From positions 1 to 64,000 of the forward strand of contig NW_026729267.1 in assembly GCF_030272615.1 (NCBI RefSeq): a DNA stretch of 64,000 nt, read 5' to 3'. Shown here piece by piece: positions 46,959-59,183 of the stretch; positions within the stretch are counted from its first letter, which is position 1; each line of letters starts with the position of its first letter. Below the pieces are notes generated by a model. It worked only from the letters and a program-made list of their open reading frames with translations, searched no databases and was not told the origin of the DNA. The translations under genes were made by a program, and so were the position numbers. The DNA comes from Cryptomeria japonica (Eukaryota > Streptophyta > Pinopsida > Cupressales > Cupressaceae).

Positions 46959-49900
46959 TTATGTGTAGAACTTGCGAAGGTGCATGCTATTGATAGGATC
47001 CTCTAAGGGTTCACCTTCTGTAGTTGAGAGCTGATATGCCCCAGATCCATATACCACTGTAATGATGTAAGGACCAAGCCAGTTTGGTTCGAACTTGCCC
47101 TTCTTATCTCTGTCTTGCTGATTCTTGGGGTTCTCTCTGAGGACTAAGTCACCTACCTCAAATGTGCGAGGCTTAACTTTGTGATTGTAACTGCGACTCA
47201 TTCGTTGTTGGTAAGCCTTGAGATGATTAAAAGCAGTGTGCCTTCGTTCCTCCAGCAGTTCTAGTTCTTGTAAGCCAGAGACCCTGTAGTCTTCATCGTT
47301 GATTATGTTTCTCAAGGAGACCCGTAAAGAAGGTAGCTCGACCTCAATAGGTAAGATGGCTTTAGAGCCGTAGACAAGTGAGTAGGGTGTAGCTCCTGTA
47401 GGTGTGCGAACACTTGTGCGATAGACCCAGAGTGCAGGATTGAGTTGGATATGCCAATTACGGCCAGCGTCGTCGACTGTCTTTTTAAGGATTTTGAGAA
47501 TTGTTTTATTAGACGCCTCAGCTTGGCCATTACCTTGGGGGTAATATGGTGTGGAGAAACGATGGGAGATATGGAAGCGCTCATAGAGTTCACGAACATC
47601 CTGAGTTTTGAAGGGACGCCCGTTATCAGTAATAATGGAAGTAGGAATCCCGTATCGGCAAATGATGTAGTTCAGGATGAAGGTAGCGATTTGTTTGCCA
47701 GTAACTTGTGTGAGAGGCACGGCTTCAATCCACTTTGTAAAATACTCCGTGGCTGTGATAATGAATTTATGTCCATTGGAAGAAGGAGGATGAATCTTGC
47801 CTATGAGATCGAGTCCCCACTGACAAAAGGGCCAAGGAGATGCAAGTGGTTGTAGTTCCTGTGCTGGTGCATGTATGAGGTCTCCATGAATTTGACACTG
47901 CTTACACTTCTTGACAAACTGATATGCATCTTTTTCCATAGTAGGCCAGTAGTATCCAATCCTGATGAGTTTCTTGGCCAAGGTAGGACCACTAGTATGC
48001 AGACCACATATCCCTTCATGCACTTCTCGTAACGCGATCTGAGCTTCGTCACTCTCTAAACATCTAAGAAGGGTGCCATCTAGACCTCATCGGTATAGGA
48101 TATCTGCTAAAATGACGTATCAAGAGGATTGGCGAATGAAAGTGCGGCGTTGATTGTTCAATAGATCGGGAGGTAAGATATTGTCGCGAAGGTATGTGAA
48201 TATGGGACCATATAACTGGGATTCAGAACCAACAACACATATCATTTCCGTAGGAGTGATCTCATATGACGGAATCAGCAGGTTGTCTACCAGGAACTCA
48301 TAGCAGGTCTCATTTTGCGGTAGATCAATGAGCGAAGCAATTGTAGCCATGGCATCAGCAGCGCGATTCTGTTCTCTTGGTATCTGCTCAAACTCTATCT
48401 TTGCAAAGTGTTGTTTCAGATCATCTACCAGTTGTTTGTAAGGCATTAGCTTTTCATCTTTTGTTTGATAATCATCAGTTGCTTGATGGATGACAAGTTG
48501 AGAATCCCCAAAAACACAAAGTTCTTGGATCTTCCATTGAACTGCAATTCTTAACCCAGTTGTTAATGCCTCCTATTCCGCTATATTGTTAGTGCAAGGA
48601 AATGATAAGCGGTATGACTTTGGTATAGAATCGCCTTGGGGAGTTATAAAGAGTATACCCGCTCCTACCCCGTGCTGTGTGTATGAGCCGTCAAAATATA
48701 ATTGCCATGGCTTTGCAGGTGATATTGTTAGAATGGACTCATCTGGAAATTCTGACTGTAGAGGAGCATCATCTATCATGGGAGCATCTGCCAGTTGATC
48801 TGCAATTGCTTGTCCTTTTATAGCTTTTATGTCCATGTATTCAATGTCGAATTCACTCAAAATCATTACCCACTTGGCCAGCCGCCCAGTAAGTGTAGCT
48901 TTGTTGAGAAGATATTTTAGTGGATCAATTCTGGCAATCAACTTAGTCTTGTGAGTGAGCATATAATGTCATAATTTTTGTGAAGCAAAGACCACAGCGA
49001 GACATGCACGCTCGATTGGTGTGTAGTTTAGCTCATATCCCACCAATGTGCGACTGATATAGTAGACTGCTTTTTCCTTGCCGTCAGGTATTTGCTGTGC
49101 TAGGAGTACCCCCAGTGCTGTCGGAGTAGCTGATATGTAAAGTAGCAATGGTTGATCTGGAATTGGTGGCATCAAAACTGGCGGGCTCAAAAGATAATCT
49201 TTGAGCGCCTGAAAAGCCTGTTGACAGTTCTCATCCCATTTGAACTTGATGTTTTTGTGTAGCAGGTGCTGGAAAGGGTTACACTTATCTGCAAGTTGTG
49301 CTATGAATCTTCGTATGGACTGGAGTCTCCCTTGTAAAGATCGAAGTTGACTGATATTCTTGGGTGGCGGCATGTCCAAGATAGCCTTGACTTTTGTTGG
49401 ATCAGCTTCTATTCCTCTTTTAGACACAATGAATCCTAGGAGCTTCCCGGAGGTTACTCCAAAGACACATTTCTTTGGGTTTAATCTTACCTTGTATTTT
49501 TCTAGCCGATCAAAGACAACTGAAAGTATGTCCAAGTGTGTGTCTCTGTCTATTGATTTTCCCAAAAGATCGTCAACATAATCTTCCACGGTTATGTGCA
49601 TGAGATCATGAAAGATAGTCGTTATCACTCGTTGATACGTGGCGCCTGCATTTTTTAGCCCAAAGGGCATGACATTCCAACAGTAGGTTCCCCATGGACA
49701 AGTAAATGATGTTTTATGTTGATCTTCAGGTGCAATCCTGATTTGATTATATCCAGAAAATCCGTCCATTAAAGATAACATTTCATGGCCTGCTGTGAGA
49801 TCAACGATCAAGTCAATGTTTGGTAATGGGAAATCATCCTTTGGGCAAGCCTTGTTGATATCTCTGAAGTCTGTACATATTCGGATACTGCGATCTGGTT

Positions 49901-52900
49901 TGCTGACAGGTACTAAATTGGAAATCCATTCAGGATAATCAATTGGGCGTATGAATCCGACATCCAATAATTTCTCCAGCTCTGCCTTGACTAGCAATGC
50001 CACTTGTGGATGCATTTTTCTTAATTTCTTCTTTACTGGGTTTGCCCCCGGTTTGACTGTCAAATGATGCATTACTAAATCCGGGTCTAGCCTAGGCATA
50101 TCCGCATAAGACCATGCGAAGTTGATTTGTCGTCCCTTAAAGAAGCTTATGAATTTTGCTCTCTCAGCCTCTGTCAATGATTGAGCCAAAAATATGTTGT
50201 GTGGAACCTCTGCTGTACCAATGTTTGTCTTTATAGTCTCCTCTACCAACATGGATGATTTTTCCTCGTATGATGCTGGGAGAATGTCGAGCCTTCCATC
50301 TTCAGGCGCCTCAGAGAGGTTTTCACCCTCAGATACGTCCTTTCTTTTTACTTTTTTGGAGTCAGATAGTGCCACAGTGTGGTTTTCGCCATAAGACCCT
50401 TGTTTTGTTTTTATTTTCACATTTTTGCGACTAGAAGGCCCGACACCCTCACCAAAGTATGCTATGTTGTTGAGCTCTATGGCGTATCCTGCTTTGTGGT
50501 CTCCAGGGGGAAGATCATCTCGAATGCCAAGGTCGTCGATAATAGCTTTGTCATTTTGAAATGTATCAAATTGTGCTGGTCCTTCATGATCCCAGTCAAT
50601 GAGTTGAGGATGAACAAGGGGAAGGTCTTTAGTGCTTTCAGGGTTTGCAGGACTAATAGTGAAGATGTGGTTATATTCAGGTATGTCAAGGTAATCGTCG
50701 AGGTCATCGATGGCACTCTCCTCATCAGTTTCGATCGTGAGCGAATCCAAATTGTCATCACTAGTAGAGCCTTCTGGGACAGGTGTCCTCATCCTATGTG
50801 ATTTTGACCTAGGACCTTGAAACGAAGCTTGTGCGGGATCCTTATGGGTTGGTTCTTGACCAACTCTGAACTTTTTGTAAAATTCCTCCTCCTCTGTGGG
50901 TTCATCTGGCTCTCTGAATGTTTCAGTGAGCTCATAGTCACTGGAGGATTTGTCTGAACCCCATTCCCACTCATTAGAGTCTGTGGAATAGTAATCCTCT
51001 TGTTGAACTTCGGCAACTTTAATTCGCCATACCTCTTTTGTTCTTTTATTATGTAGTCTGGGATTCAGAAAACCAAGCCCCTTGGAGTGTTCCCTTCTTG
51101 TAGTTAGCTCAGGTTGTAAGGGCTCCATGACACCTTCTTTGCATAGTCCGAGAGGGCTTTTTCCATCATACTCGAATCTTTGTAGAATTTTGAAGCCTTT
51201 TCCATAGTTCTCACAGGGTATAATAATCTGATCATGTGTGTCCTCTTCAACGTCCTTATAGAGCATTTTATATAAATTTTCTTCTTCTAGTTCACCCCAT
51301 TTTTGAAAGATGGTAGGATCCCATTTGAGCATCATGATGGAGATTTGCTTGTTAGGATGTGGCCTCCCATATTCCTTGGGAGAGCTCATGACTTGTCGTA
51401 AAAACATTGTCTGATTCAGAGTGTATTCTCCCATGCCTTTGTCTTGAAACTTGGCTCTAAGTTCACCTTGTTTGGATGTCGAGGGCTTTAATGACTCAGG
51501 ATCAATATATGCTGAAGAAGGAGTAGCCTCACAATTGCTGGGGATGATAGTCTCAGTATGTGATCTCAAGTTATTACAATATATGAATGGATTTGGATCA
51601 CCATTGACCGTTACCTCGACTCCATTGTGAGGGAACTTTATGCATTGATGGTATGTTGATGGGACTGCCCTCATTTCATGAATCCACAGACGTCCTAGCA
51701 ATATGTTATACGTGAGATCTAGATCTAGGACTTGACAAACCACATCCTTTGTGACTGGCCCTATTCTTAATGGTAAGGTGACCGTGCCCTTGGACGAGCG
51801 CTCTTCATCATCATAAGCCTTAATGGTGATTTGGTTTGTAGAATTCACAGCTTTGTCAGAATATCCCAATTGTCTGATGGTGCTCAATGTACAAATATTA
51901 AGATCTGCTCCTCCATCTATCAGGACTCGCTTTATTCGATGTTTATGTATGAAGGCTTCAACATGTAGAGGTGCATTATGTGGCTGACTTATGGAGGCGT
52001 CATCGGCTTCTGTGAATGTGAGGGAGTGTGGAACGGATAGGTATCCCACCATGGCTTGAAACTGGTCCATGTTTAGATCAGTAGGGATGGCAGTATCTCT
52101 CAAGATTTTGTCAAGGATAGCTTTATGTGCAGGAGATATACGTAAGAGCTCAAGAATAGAGATGAGTGCAGGTGTCTTCCCTAGTTGTTCTACAAGGTCG
52201 TACTCAGGCTTGGTTGATGAAAGATTGGTATTCTTAGTGGAGGCACCTGGCAATGTAATTTTACCTCGACGAGTTGTAACATGACATTCAGAGGTATGCT
52301 CAGAAGAAGATCCCACACCTTTTAGGACAATCTTGGGTCTCTGAGAAGGATTCTCAAGATTTTTGTTTTTGATAGTAATGGTAGAAATATGATTGTCCAT
52401 TGAGATGTGATTAATAGTAGAATCATAATTGTAAGGTGCTCTAGTGTAATTGGCTTGATCATCTGTGACTTTGCCTTTTCCTTTGTCATGTTTTGGGAAT
52501 GGTTCCTTAAACACCTCATGCTCTTGATTAGATGAATGTCCCTCAATCTCTATATCTCCTCTGTCAATGAGATCTTGCACAATGTTTTTCAATCGATGGC
52601 AATTACCTGTCTTGTGACCCTTGCTCTTATGAAACTCACAATACTCATCATCATTCCACCAATTTGGTTTTACCTTTGGTTCATAAGGAGGAAAATCTGG
52701 AACTGTAATTACTTTGTTTGCTACAAGCTTTTTGAAGACTGATTCAAGTGGTTCTCCCAATGGAGTGTACTTCCTTCGAGGTTTAGAAGTTGTTTGGTTG
52801 TTCACCTGATTGTTGGTAGAACTTGATCCAGAAAAGACAAACTTTGGTCTCACTGTATTGGCATCAACAACGCCATCATTAACTGTATTCTTGTTCTTGT

Positions 52901-53660
52901 TCCAAAATTTTGGTTTGTCCTTTCCTTTGAAGTCCTCTTTGTTTTCTTTGAATAGTTTGATAACTCCTTGTTCAATTAAGACCTTTTCTGTTGCTAGGCC
53001 CTTTTCAATGACATCCTTGAATGTAGACAAACAAGCTTTTCTGAGATCATAGCCAATAGCCTTATTAACGTTTTGTGTGAACATCTCCACCATTTGTTTC
53101 TGCAGGATTTCACAAGAGCATCTGCTAGCTAGGTTTCTCCATCTCTGTAAAAATGTTGCGAAAGATTCTCCTTCCTTTTGTTTAGTATTGCACAAGGTAG
53201 TAACTGAGACATCTGTTTCAATGTTGTAAGAGAAATGCTGAATGAATGCCTCTGCTAAGTCGCCCCATGACTTAATACCAGGAGGTAATTGAGAAAACCA
53301 TTCCATAGCTTGATCTCCTAAGCTCTGTGGGAACAACCTCATTAAGTATGTTTCTTCTGCCGCTACCTCAATGCAAGCTGTGAAGAATTGTCTTATGTGT
53401 GCCTTGGGGTCTCCTCTCCCTCTATATTTGTCGAATTTTGGTGTCACAAAGTGTGGAGGAAATGGAGGCATTGGAATGCTCTTATCAAAGGGATAAGGGC
53501 ATATATCTCTCATAGTGTATGTAGGTTTTGATGTACTCATGTCCTCCATTTTCTTTTGTAAATCTCTTATTTGTTGCTCCAAATTATTTTTGGGAGGAGA
53601 TTGATTTCTTGTAGCATACCCCATGTTTGAAACGCCCATTTGAGGAGGAGCTTGTTGCAT
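46959..53660 (-). pseudogene. Element C gag-pol frame, main part (gag, PR, G-patch, RT, RNase H x2, integrase)
   Basis: Continues the frame opened at 54470 with no frameshift. It has a retrotransposon gag domain (FDKYRGRGDPKAHIRQF; ESFATFLQRWRNLASRC) and a zinc-knuckle-like CEFHKSKGHKTGNC near 52600-52640. A retropepsin (LIDGGADLN, 51901-51921) is followed by a G-patch-like segment (51060-51240). The RT has intact YVDD (about 49566-49580), then comes RNase H. An archaeal-type second RNase H (YFDGSY, near 48685) precedes an integrase with His/Cys zinc site, DLIG, ITDNG and GQAEASN (D-D-E) and a C-terminal KGKFEPNWLGP segment. Four stops lie within: TGA 48969-48971, TAG 48573-48575, TGA 48120-48122 and TGA 48087-48089. 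The homologous old element A has Tyr, His and Arg (CGA) at the last three positions. The copy cannot make a full polyprotein without suppression. Confidence 0.93.
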
Positions 53661-53672
53661 GTATGGATGATA

Positions 53673-54470
53673 CTAATCGTAGACATGTCCATATGGAGGT
53701 CTATATTGTTGCGACATGTATGGAGCACTTGGCATAACTTCTTGTTGGGGCACCCCATATCTATTTTGTGCATATATACCATATTCAATAGGCCTTTCAT
53801 TTTCCATTGTGTTGCCCCCAATTTTGACATGAGGTCTCCTTGTGTCAACATTTTGAGGATGTCCTTGAGTATCCACTTGTTTTGATTGATTCATACCTTG
53901 AGCATGTGATTGAGCATAAGGCCTCCATGATGGTCCTTGAGTGTAAGTATCATATGTTTGAGCTTGTGTATGTGGGATTGCTGGCTTTTGAAGCAAAGCT
54001 GATGGTGACTCCGGCATCATATTATTCGGTCCTCTATTTCCTCCACTATTTGGTCTCCTTTGATCCATGTTGGGTTGAGTTTGTTGTGAGGGTTGACTTT
54101 CCATAAGTTGAGATAAGTCAAAATCATGCGGTATTTTAGCTCCACTATGTGCCATCATGTTTAGAAAGTATTGTCGATCTCTCCTCATTATCTCTTCAAC
54201 CAATCTATTGAATTGAGGATTCATTATGGATTCTTCTATGTCTGCTGATAGTATTGAAGAGTTGTCAACATTGTCATTGTGCGTAGCATTATTGTTTATA
54301 GTATTTATGCTTTCCACATTCGGATTATGTCTATAAACATTCATGTCTGGTAATGTAGTGTGCTCAGGATTGTAGAATAGATCATTCTCATACTCATAAG
54401 AACTCATGTTTACGGATTCTTGAGCTTCTTTAGCTATTCTCCTAGATTTTTGAAGGCGGGTTTCAACCAT
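53673..54470 (-). pseudogene. Element C gag N-terminal part, ends at in-frame TAG
   Basis: 265 codons from the ATG at 54470 (MVETRLQKSRRIAKEAQE). The region is Asn/Gln/Pro-rich with no domain I recognise, typical of the disordered gag N-terminus in long Tat-type elements. It stops at TAG 53673-53675, after PYGHVYD. The same frame goes on directly (YHPYMQQAPPQM), so this is one gene with a nonsense codon, most simply CAG to TAG. Programmed stop suppression is possible but less likely because other stops follow. Confidence 0.85.
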
Positions 54471-56660
54471 GAACTAGGTGTTTGACCAATATGTGAGAGA
54501 CTAGATGAAAAATGACAAGAGTATGGAAGACCAAGAGTTGTATGGAGTGTAAATGAATCTTGAGGTGTACTTGCAATGTCCAAAGTGTAAGACCAAGTAT
54601 GTAAGTAGTAGAGTAGGTGTGACTTCCAAAGAGAGGATAGTTTCTCTTGATGAGGTAAGTTGACCTTGACTCTAAGTAAGACCAAATGAGACCCAAAGGT
54701 AAGAAACCTTGATGAGGGACCACTTAGCAAAGTGTAGTTGTATGTAGTGTGTTGACAAAGTATGATGAGGACAAGCAAGTGACCTTTTGACTCAAGTTTA
54801 GACAGTTGTGAATGTAAAATGAGATGTGAAGCAATGATGGACTGTGTGAAACCTTAGAACAGGCTGAATGCTAGATGAAACCTGAAGAGACAACCTAAGA
54901 AGCACAAGTATGCCGAAACTAATTTTCTTTGTTTGCTTGACTGTTAAACTTTTCAAATCCTGACACAGACGCCTCTGTATACTTCACAGATGCGATTCCC
55001 AGACACAGACGCCTCTCTATTTGACACAGACGCTGTTGAAAACACAGATGCTATTCTGCCCTTCATAGACGCGCTTATATGACGCAGACATGGTTAAAAC
55101 AGACACAGACGCGTTTCTGTAACCTTAGTGCAATTTTTCCAATGTGTGAAGTTGTTTTGTTGTGACCAAATCCGACTGTTTGACTGTTTTTTCGTGACAA
55201 GAGGACACAATTTTGATGACCCAATGTTTGCAAACTGTTTAGACTCCAAAATTGTGTTGTTTGATGTAAAAAGTTTTGCATACACTTGAAGACACAAAAG
55301 ACACAATGTTTTGCTGTTTAGTCTTGAATGTTTGAGTGTTTAGCATAAGACAAGCACAAATCTTAGGGCTGGCCAAGACAATAGTTGTTGATCCCACATA
55401 GGGTTTTACCCCCGAGGCTACGCTATTCAGAGCGGATACTTAGATGCTTGACCTCACTGGCTCCACCCTCGGCACTCACTTCTCGGGTCAGCCAAGCATC
55501 AGTCCCCATGAAAACTCCCCATGGCGAACTTTGTATCTCTACTAAGAACCGTATGTGTGTGGGCCGCTACCAGAGGTCCGACCTCCTGCCTCAACAACTA
55601 GAAGGATTTGGGCTTCTAAAACAAAAAGGTGCTAGTAAGGGCATCCGCTCGTGTGGCCATACATGCAGCACTTTCAGCTCTATAAATACAGAAGGCTCCC
55701 AGCCGGTAGGGGTTACGCCCTACAAATGATCAAATAAATTTGATCAAACGGGTTTATGGGGAGACATAGTGTCGGTATGAACTAATCAGCACACGTTATT
55801 CATAGTTTTCACCATGAATACATTTGATTATAGTGGTTTGGATGAGGTGGGTTTTCCTCGCTACCACTTGGGTCGTCCTCTTCTCACTAGTAGTCCTAAT
55901 GACCACACGGGAAGACAGGCCCTCTAAAGATTAAACAAAAAGAGCCTATTGCTCAAGACACAAAAGACAATGATTCAATTTTAGTGCACCAATTGAAGTG
56001 TTTGCTAAGCTATGAAAAACAAGGCACACAATCAAAATTACAAAACCCTAACTAAGGCCCTGCAAAAAAATTGTTAGTAGTTTCAAATGATAACCCCTTC
56101 CTGCAAGCACACAAGTTAGTTAAATTTTAGAAAACCCAAAAAGACTTTGTGAAAAGGGGCCTTCAACAAAAATGTTTTTGCCTCCAAAGCAAGCTGCACA
56201 AACCAGGTTAGCTAGATCTGCAAGGGTTAGCCGAAAATAAACCAGATCTGAAACCCTAAGTACAAAATCCGAAAACCCGAATCTCAGAAAAATTGAAATT
56301 GCAAAACAGAAAGCGCAGACGCCTCTATACCAGACACAGACGCGTCTGTATGATACAGACACGGTTCTGTTATGCACATACATGCTCAGAGATCACAGAC
56401 ACTGTTAAATGACGCAGACGCGATCTGATGCAGCGCAGACGCGGTTAGGAATCACAGACGCACCTTTCGGAACCCTACAAAATAAAAACTGACAGAAACA
56501 CAGACGTGATTCCCTCTATCGCAGACGCTTCTGAAACACAAAAACACGATCGGAACACTCGCAGACGCGGAAAAACCTAAAATATCATCGAAATTGTCCG
56601 ATCTGCAACCTCAAAAATGCAAAATCTGCAACAAAATTGTTAAATGCAAAGGGACAAGAG
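54471..56660 (-). other. Element C 5' leader with CAGACGCG-class repeats
   Basis: 2.2 kb between PBS and gag. Clusters of ACACAGACGC / GCAGACGCG units lie at 54960-55110 and 56310-56575. On the element's sense strand they read GCGTCTGTG. 55385-55729 is a GC-balanced stretch with an open frame on + (114 codons) that resembles no protein I know and runs against the element, so I treat it as leader sequence. The remainder is non-coding. Confidence 0.6.
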
Positions 56661-56680
56661 TCCCACCGGGCATGCCAAAA
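56661..56680 (-). other. Primer binding site region of element C
   Basis: The minus strand after the LTR end (...CCATACACA) reads TTTTGGCATGCCCGGTGGGA. A TGG start right after the LTR is as expected for pairing with a tRNA CCA end. I do not assign the tRNA. Confidence 0.7.
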
Positions 56681-57473
56681 TGTGTATGGTGAAAATGGAT
56701 AACAATAATAACAATATTGCAAGGCTAAAATGAATCCAACCACTAAACCCTAGCCTAACAATGAACAAAGATCCACCATAACATATGAAGATAACCTAAG
56801 ACAATGCAAAATAACTCAAAATCACAAAGATTATACCATCACATGTCCAATAGGGTTTTGATCTCCATTCTTCCTATCTCCATTGATCTTGCTTGATATA
56901 TTTGCTCTCAGATTTTTGTATGCACAAGAGCTCAACAAAGAACGGAATGTGGTTGCAAGTAGGATCGTAGTGTAGCCAAGTCTTCAAGATTAGTCATTAG
57001 CATGTGTCATTAGGCCTTAGGGTTTGACAATGAAGAAAGCATCTCCTTAAATAGAAGACACAATGAGAAATGGAGGGTTAAGATTGAAAGGTGTAAAAAG
57101 AGAGGTCGGCTAGGATTAGAGGGTAGGTAAAAGAAATAGTAAAATAATGAAAGAGGTAGGTAGTGTATGAATTAAGAGATGAATGACATGTGTCATGGAT
57201 AGAAAAAGATAATGAATTAATTAAATAAATAAAGATTTATTTAATTAATAGAAGAAGTAGGACAATTAAATAAATAAAATATTTATTTAATTTAGGAAAG
57301 GGATAATTTAAATAAATAAATGTATTTATTTAAATGAGAAATAAGGCTAGAAGAGGATAAATAAATTAATTAAATAAATAAAAATTTATTTAATTAATAG
57401 AAGAAGTAGGCTTAGATAATTAAATAAATAAAAATATTTATTTAATTAGACATGACAATTTTGAGTGTCTACA
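56681..57473 (-). repeat. 5' LTR of element C (793 bp)
   Basis: Same length as 41304-42096 and nearly identical; differences at 56944 and 57363. On the minus strand it starts TGTAGACACTC and ends CCATACACA. Promoter and polyadenylation signals of the element should lie inside. An A/T-rich first third and a CTATTTAAGG-like word (reverse of CCTTAAATAG at 57049) could be the TATA region. Confidence 0.97.
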
Positions 57474-57478
57474 CACGT
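57474..57478. other. Target site duplication of element C, right copy (CACGT)
   Basis: Identical to 41299-41303. Confidence 0.97.
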
Positions 57479-59016
57479 AGAGAGGGTATCTCTACTTCGA
57501 TTGACAATATTGCTTCTGATTTGTATACAAGAGAGAAAGGTGTGGCACCGTGTGCAGATACTGGTACGGTAGGCCCATAGAGCAGGGTTTAGTTGAATAT
57601 GCCAATCTCTGCCAGCATCGTTCACTATCTTTTTGAGGATTTTCAAAATAGTTTTGTTAGATGCTTCTGCCTTCCCATTTCCTTGTGGATAGTAGGGTGT
57701 GGAAAATCTGTGCTAGATTTTGAACTTTTCACATAGCTCTTGTACATCTTGATTCTTGAGCAATCACCCATTATCAGTGATAATGGTCATGGGTATTCCA
57801 TAGCAACAGATGATGTAATTCAAGATAAATGCAACAATTTGTTTTCCTGTGATGTTTGTGATACAGCCTCAATCCATTTTGTAAAATATTCTATAGCTAC
57901 CAGGATGATTTTGTGACCATCAGATGAAGAAGGATTTATCTTTCCTACTAGATCAAGATCCCATTGACAGAAAGGCCAAGATGTTGCTAAAGCATGAAGT
58001 TCTTCTGCTGGTGCATGGATCAAATTCCCATGGATCTGACATTATTTGCATGTTCTAGCTATATGAAAAGAATCTCGTTCCATAGTCGGCCAATAATAGC
58101 CCAAGCGTATGAGTTTTTTTGAAAGGATAAGACCACTTGAATGAGTGCCACAAATGTCATTATGGACTTCATGTAAGGCCTTCTTAGATTCTTCTTGTTC
58201 AAGACACCGTAAGAGAGTACCGTCTAGACTTCGTTTAAATAAGGTATCCACGACGAGAGTAAAATGGGAGGATTGGTGAATAAAGTTCCTCTTTTGGTTC
58301 TTCGATAAATTGAGAGGTGGGGTGTTGTCTTTCAAGTATGTGTAAGTTTGGCCATAGCGGGAGGAATCATGCCCAACAAGGTGACATATAGTTTGGGAAT
58401 CCAGACAATTATGAGTAGGGTAAAACAATTCTTCCACCAGGAATTCATAATGTTGTTGATTTTCTTGTGTTTGAAGGAGAGAAGCAAGTGTAGCCATGGC
58501 ATCTGCTACTTTGTTGTCATTTCTTGGAATCTGCTGAAAAGTTATTTCTACAAAGTATTTCTTGATATCATCAACCATCTTTTTGTAAGGCATTAATTTT
58601 TTTTCCTTTGTTTGATAGTCATCATTAATTTGATTGATGATGAGCTGAGTGTCTCCAAAGACTTGAAGTTGTGTAATGTTCCATTCTATAGCCATTTTGA
58701 TACCTGTAACCAAAGCTTCATATTTTGTGGTATTATTGGTGCATGGAAAGCTTAATTTGTATGCTTTTGGGATTGTATGACCTTGTGGTGTAATGAATAG
58801 AATACTTGCTCTTGATCCATGTTGTGTGTATGAACCATCAAAGTATAATTGGCATGTTTTTGTGGTGATTGTTAGGATATCAGCATCGGGAAACTCAATG
58901 TGTAAAGGATGATCATCTTGAAGTGGTGTCTCTGCTAGTTGGTCTGCAATGACTTGTCCTTTGATAGCTTTTCTGTCAACATACTCAATATCAAACTTGC
59001 TTAGAATCATGATCAA
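57474..59016 (-). pseudogene. Element A pol remains: second RNase H and integrase core
   Basis: The minus-strand frame from 59016 (ILSKFDIEYVDRKAIKGQ) runs through an archaeal-type RNase H (YFDGSYTQHGS; NNTTKYEALVTG; VFGDTQLIINQ) into the integrase zinc region. That region has TAA at 58042-58044 where element C has CAG (Gln). It continues FCQWDLDLVGKI and, after frameshifts, [29 protein letters not shown], up to the insertion point of element C. RT and gag are missing: homology ends abruptly at about 59016. It is the older copy of the same lineage. Confidence 0.88.
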
Positions 59017-59183
59017 ATCTGCTACAAGGATTGAAAATCCTTTGAAATGTTCTTTGTAATTGTCTTAAGCTTTTTGAAAGGGATCACTTCTCTATCAAAC
59101 TTGCAATCCAAGACTAGTCTGTGCAAAATAGTGATAGACTGATCAATAATCCCTTTATCCATAGATCCCTCCTTCATTAATTT
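59017..59183. other. Junction between element A remains and the right-hand element
   Basis: Homology to element A ends near 59016 and the next ORF ends at 59184. No LTR end, PPT or target duplication is visible, so the junction may be a deletion or recombination breakpoint. Confidence 0.35.

Larger units (their letters stand above)
41304..57473 (-). mobile_element. Complete young Ty3/gypsy (Tat-like) LTR retrotransposon, element C
   Basis: 16,170 bp, transcribed on the minus strand. In order it has the 5' LTR (56681-57473), PBS (56661-56680) and a leader with CAGACGCG-class repeats. One gag-protease-RT-RNaseH-aRNaseH-integrase frame follows (54470-46959). A 4.8-kb 3' region holds an antisense PMD gene; the PPT (42097-42110) and 3' LTR (41304-42096) close the element. 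CACGT flanks it. The second, archaeal-type RNase H and the extra ORF between pol and the 3' LTR are family hallmarks of the Tat lineage. The LTRs differ at only two of 793 positions, yet gag-pol has five stops. It sits in the integrase gene of a related older element A. Confidence 0.96.

Noticed and set aside
47445-47855. 136-codon + frame within the integrase region
   Set aside because: Antisense shadow of the element C integrase.
55385-55729. 114-codon + frame in the element C leader
   Set aside because: Opposite to gag, no recognisable domain, lies in a GC-balanced leader stretch; reported only as part of the leader.
42097-57473. Element C as two elements fused head to head, since GCGTCTGTG repeats are mirrored
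   Set aside because: One LTR pair in the same orientation, one PBS, one PPT and one CACGT duplication define a single element; the mirrored repeats remain as a finding.
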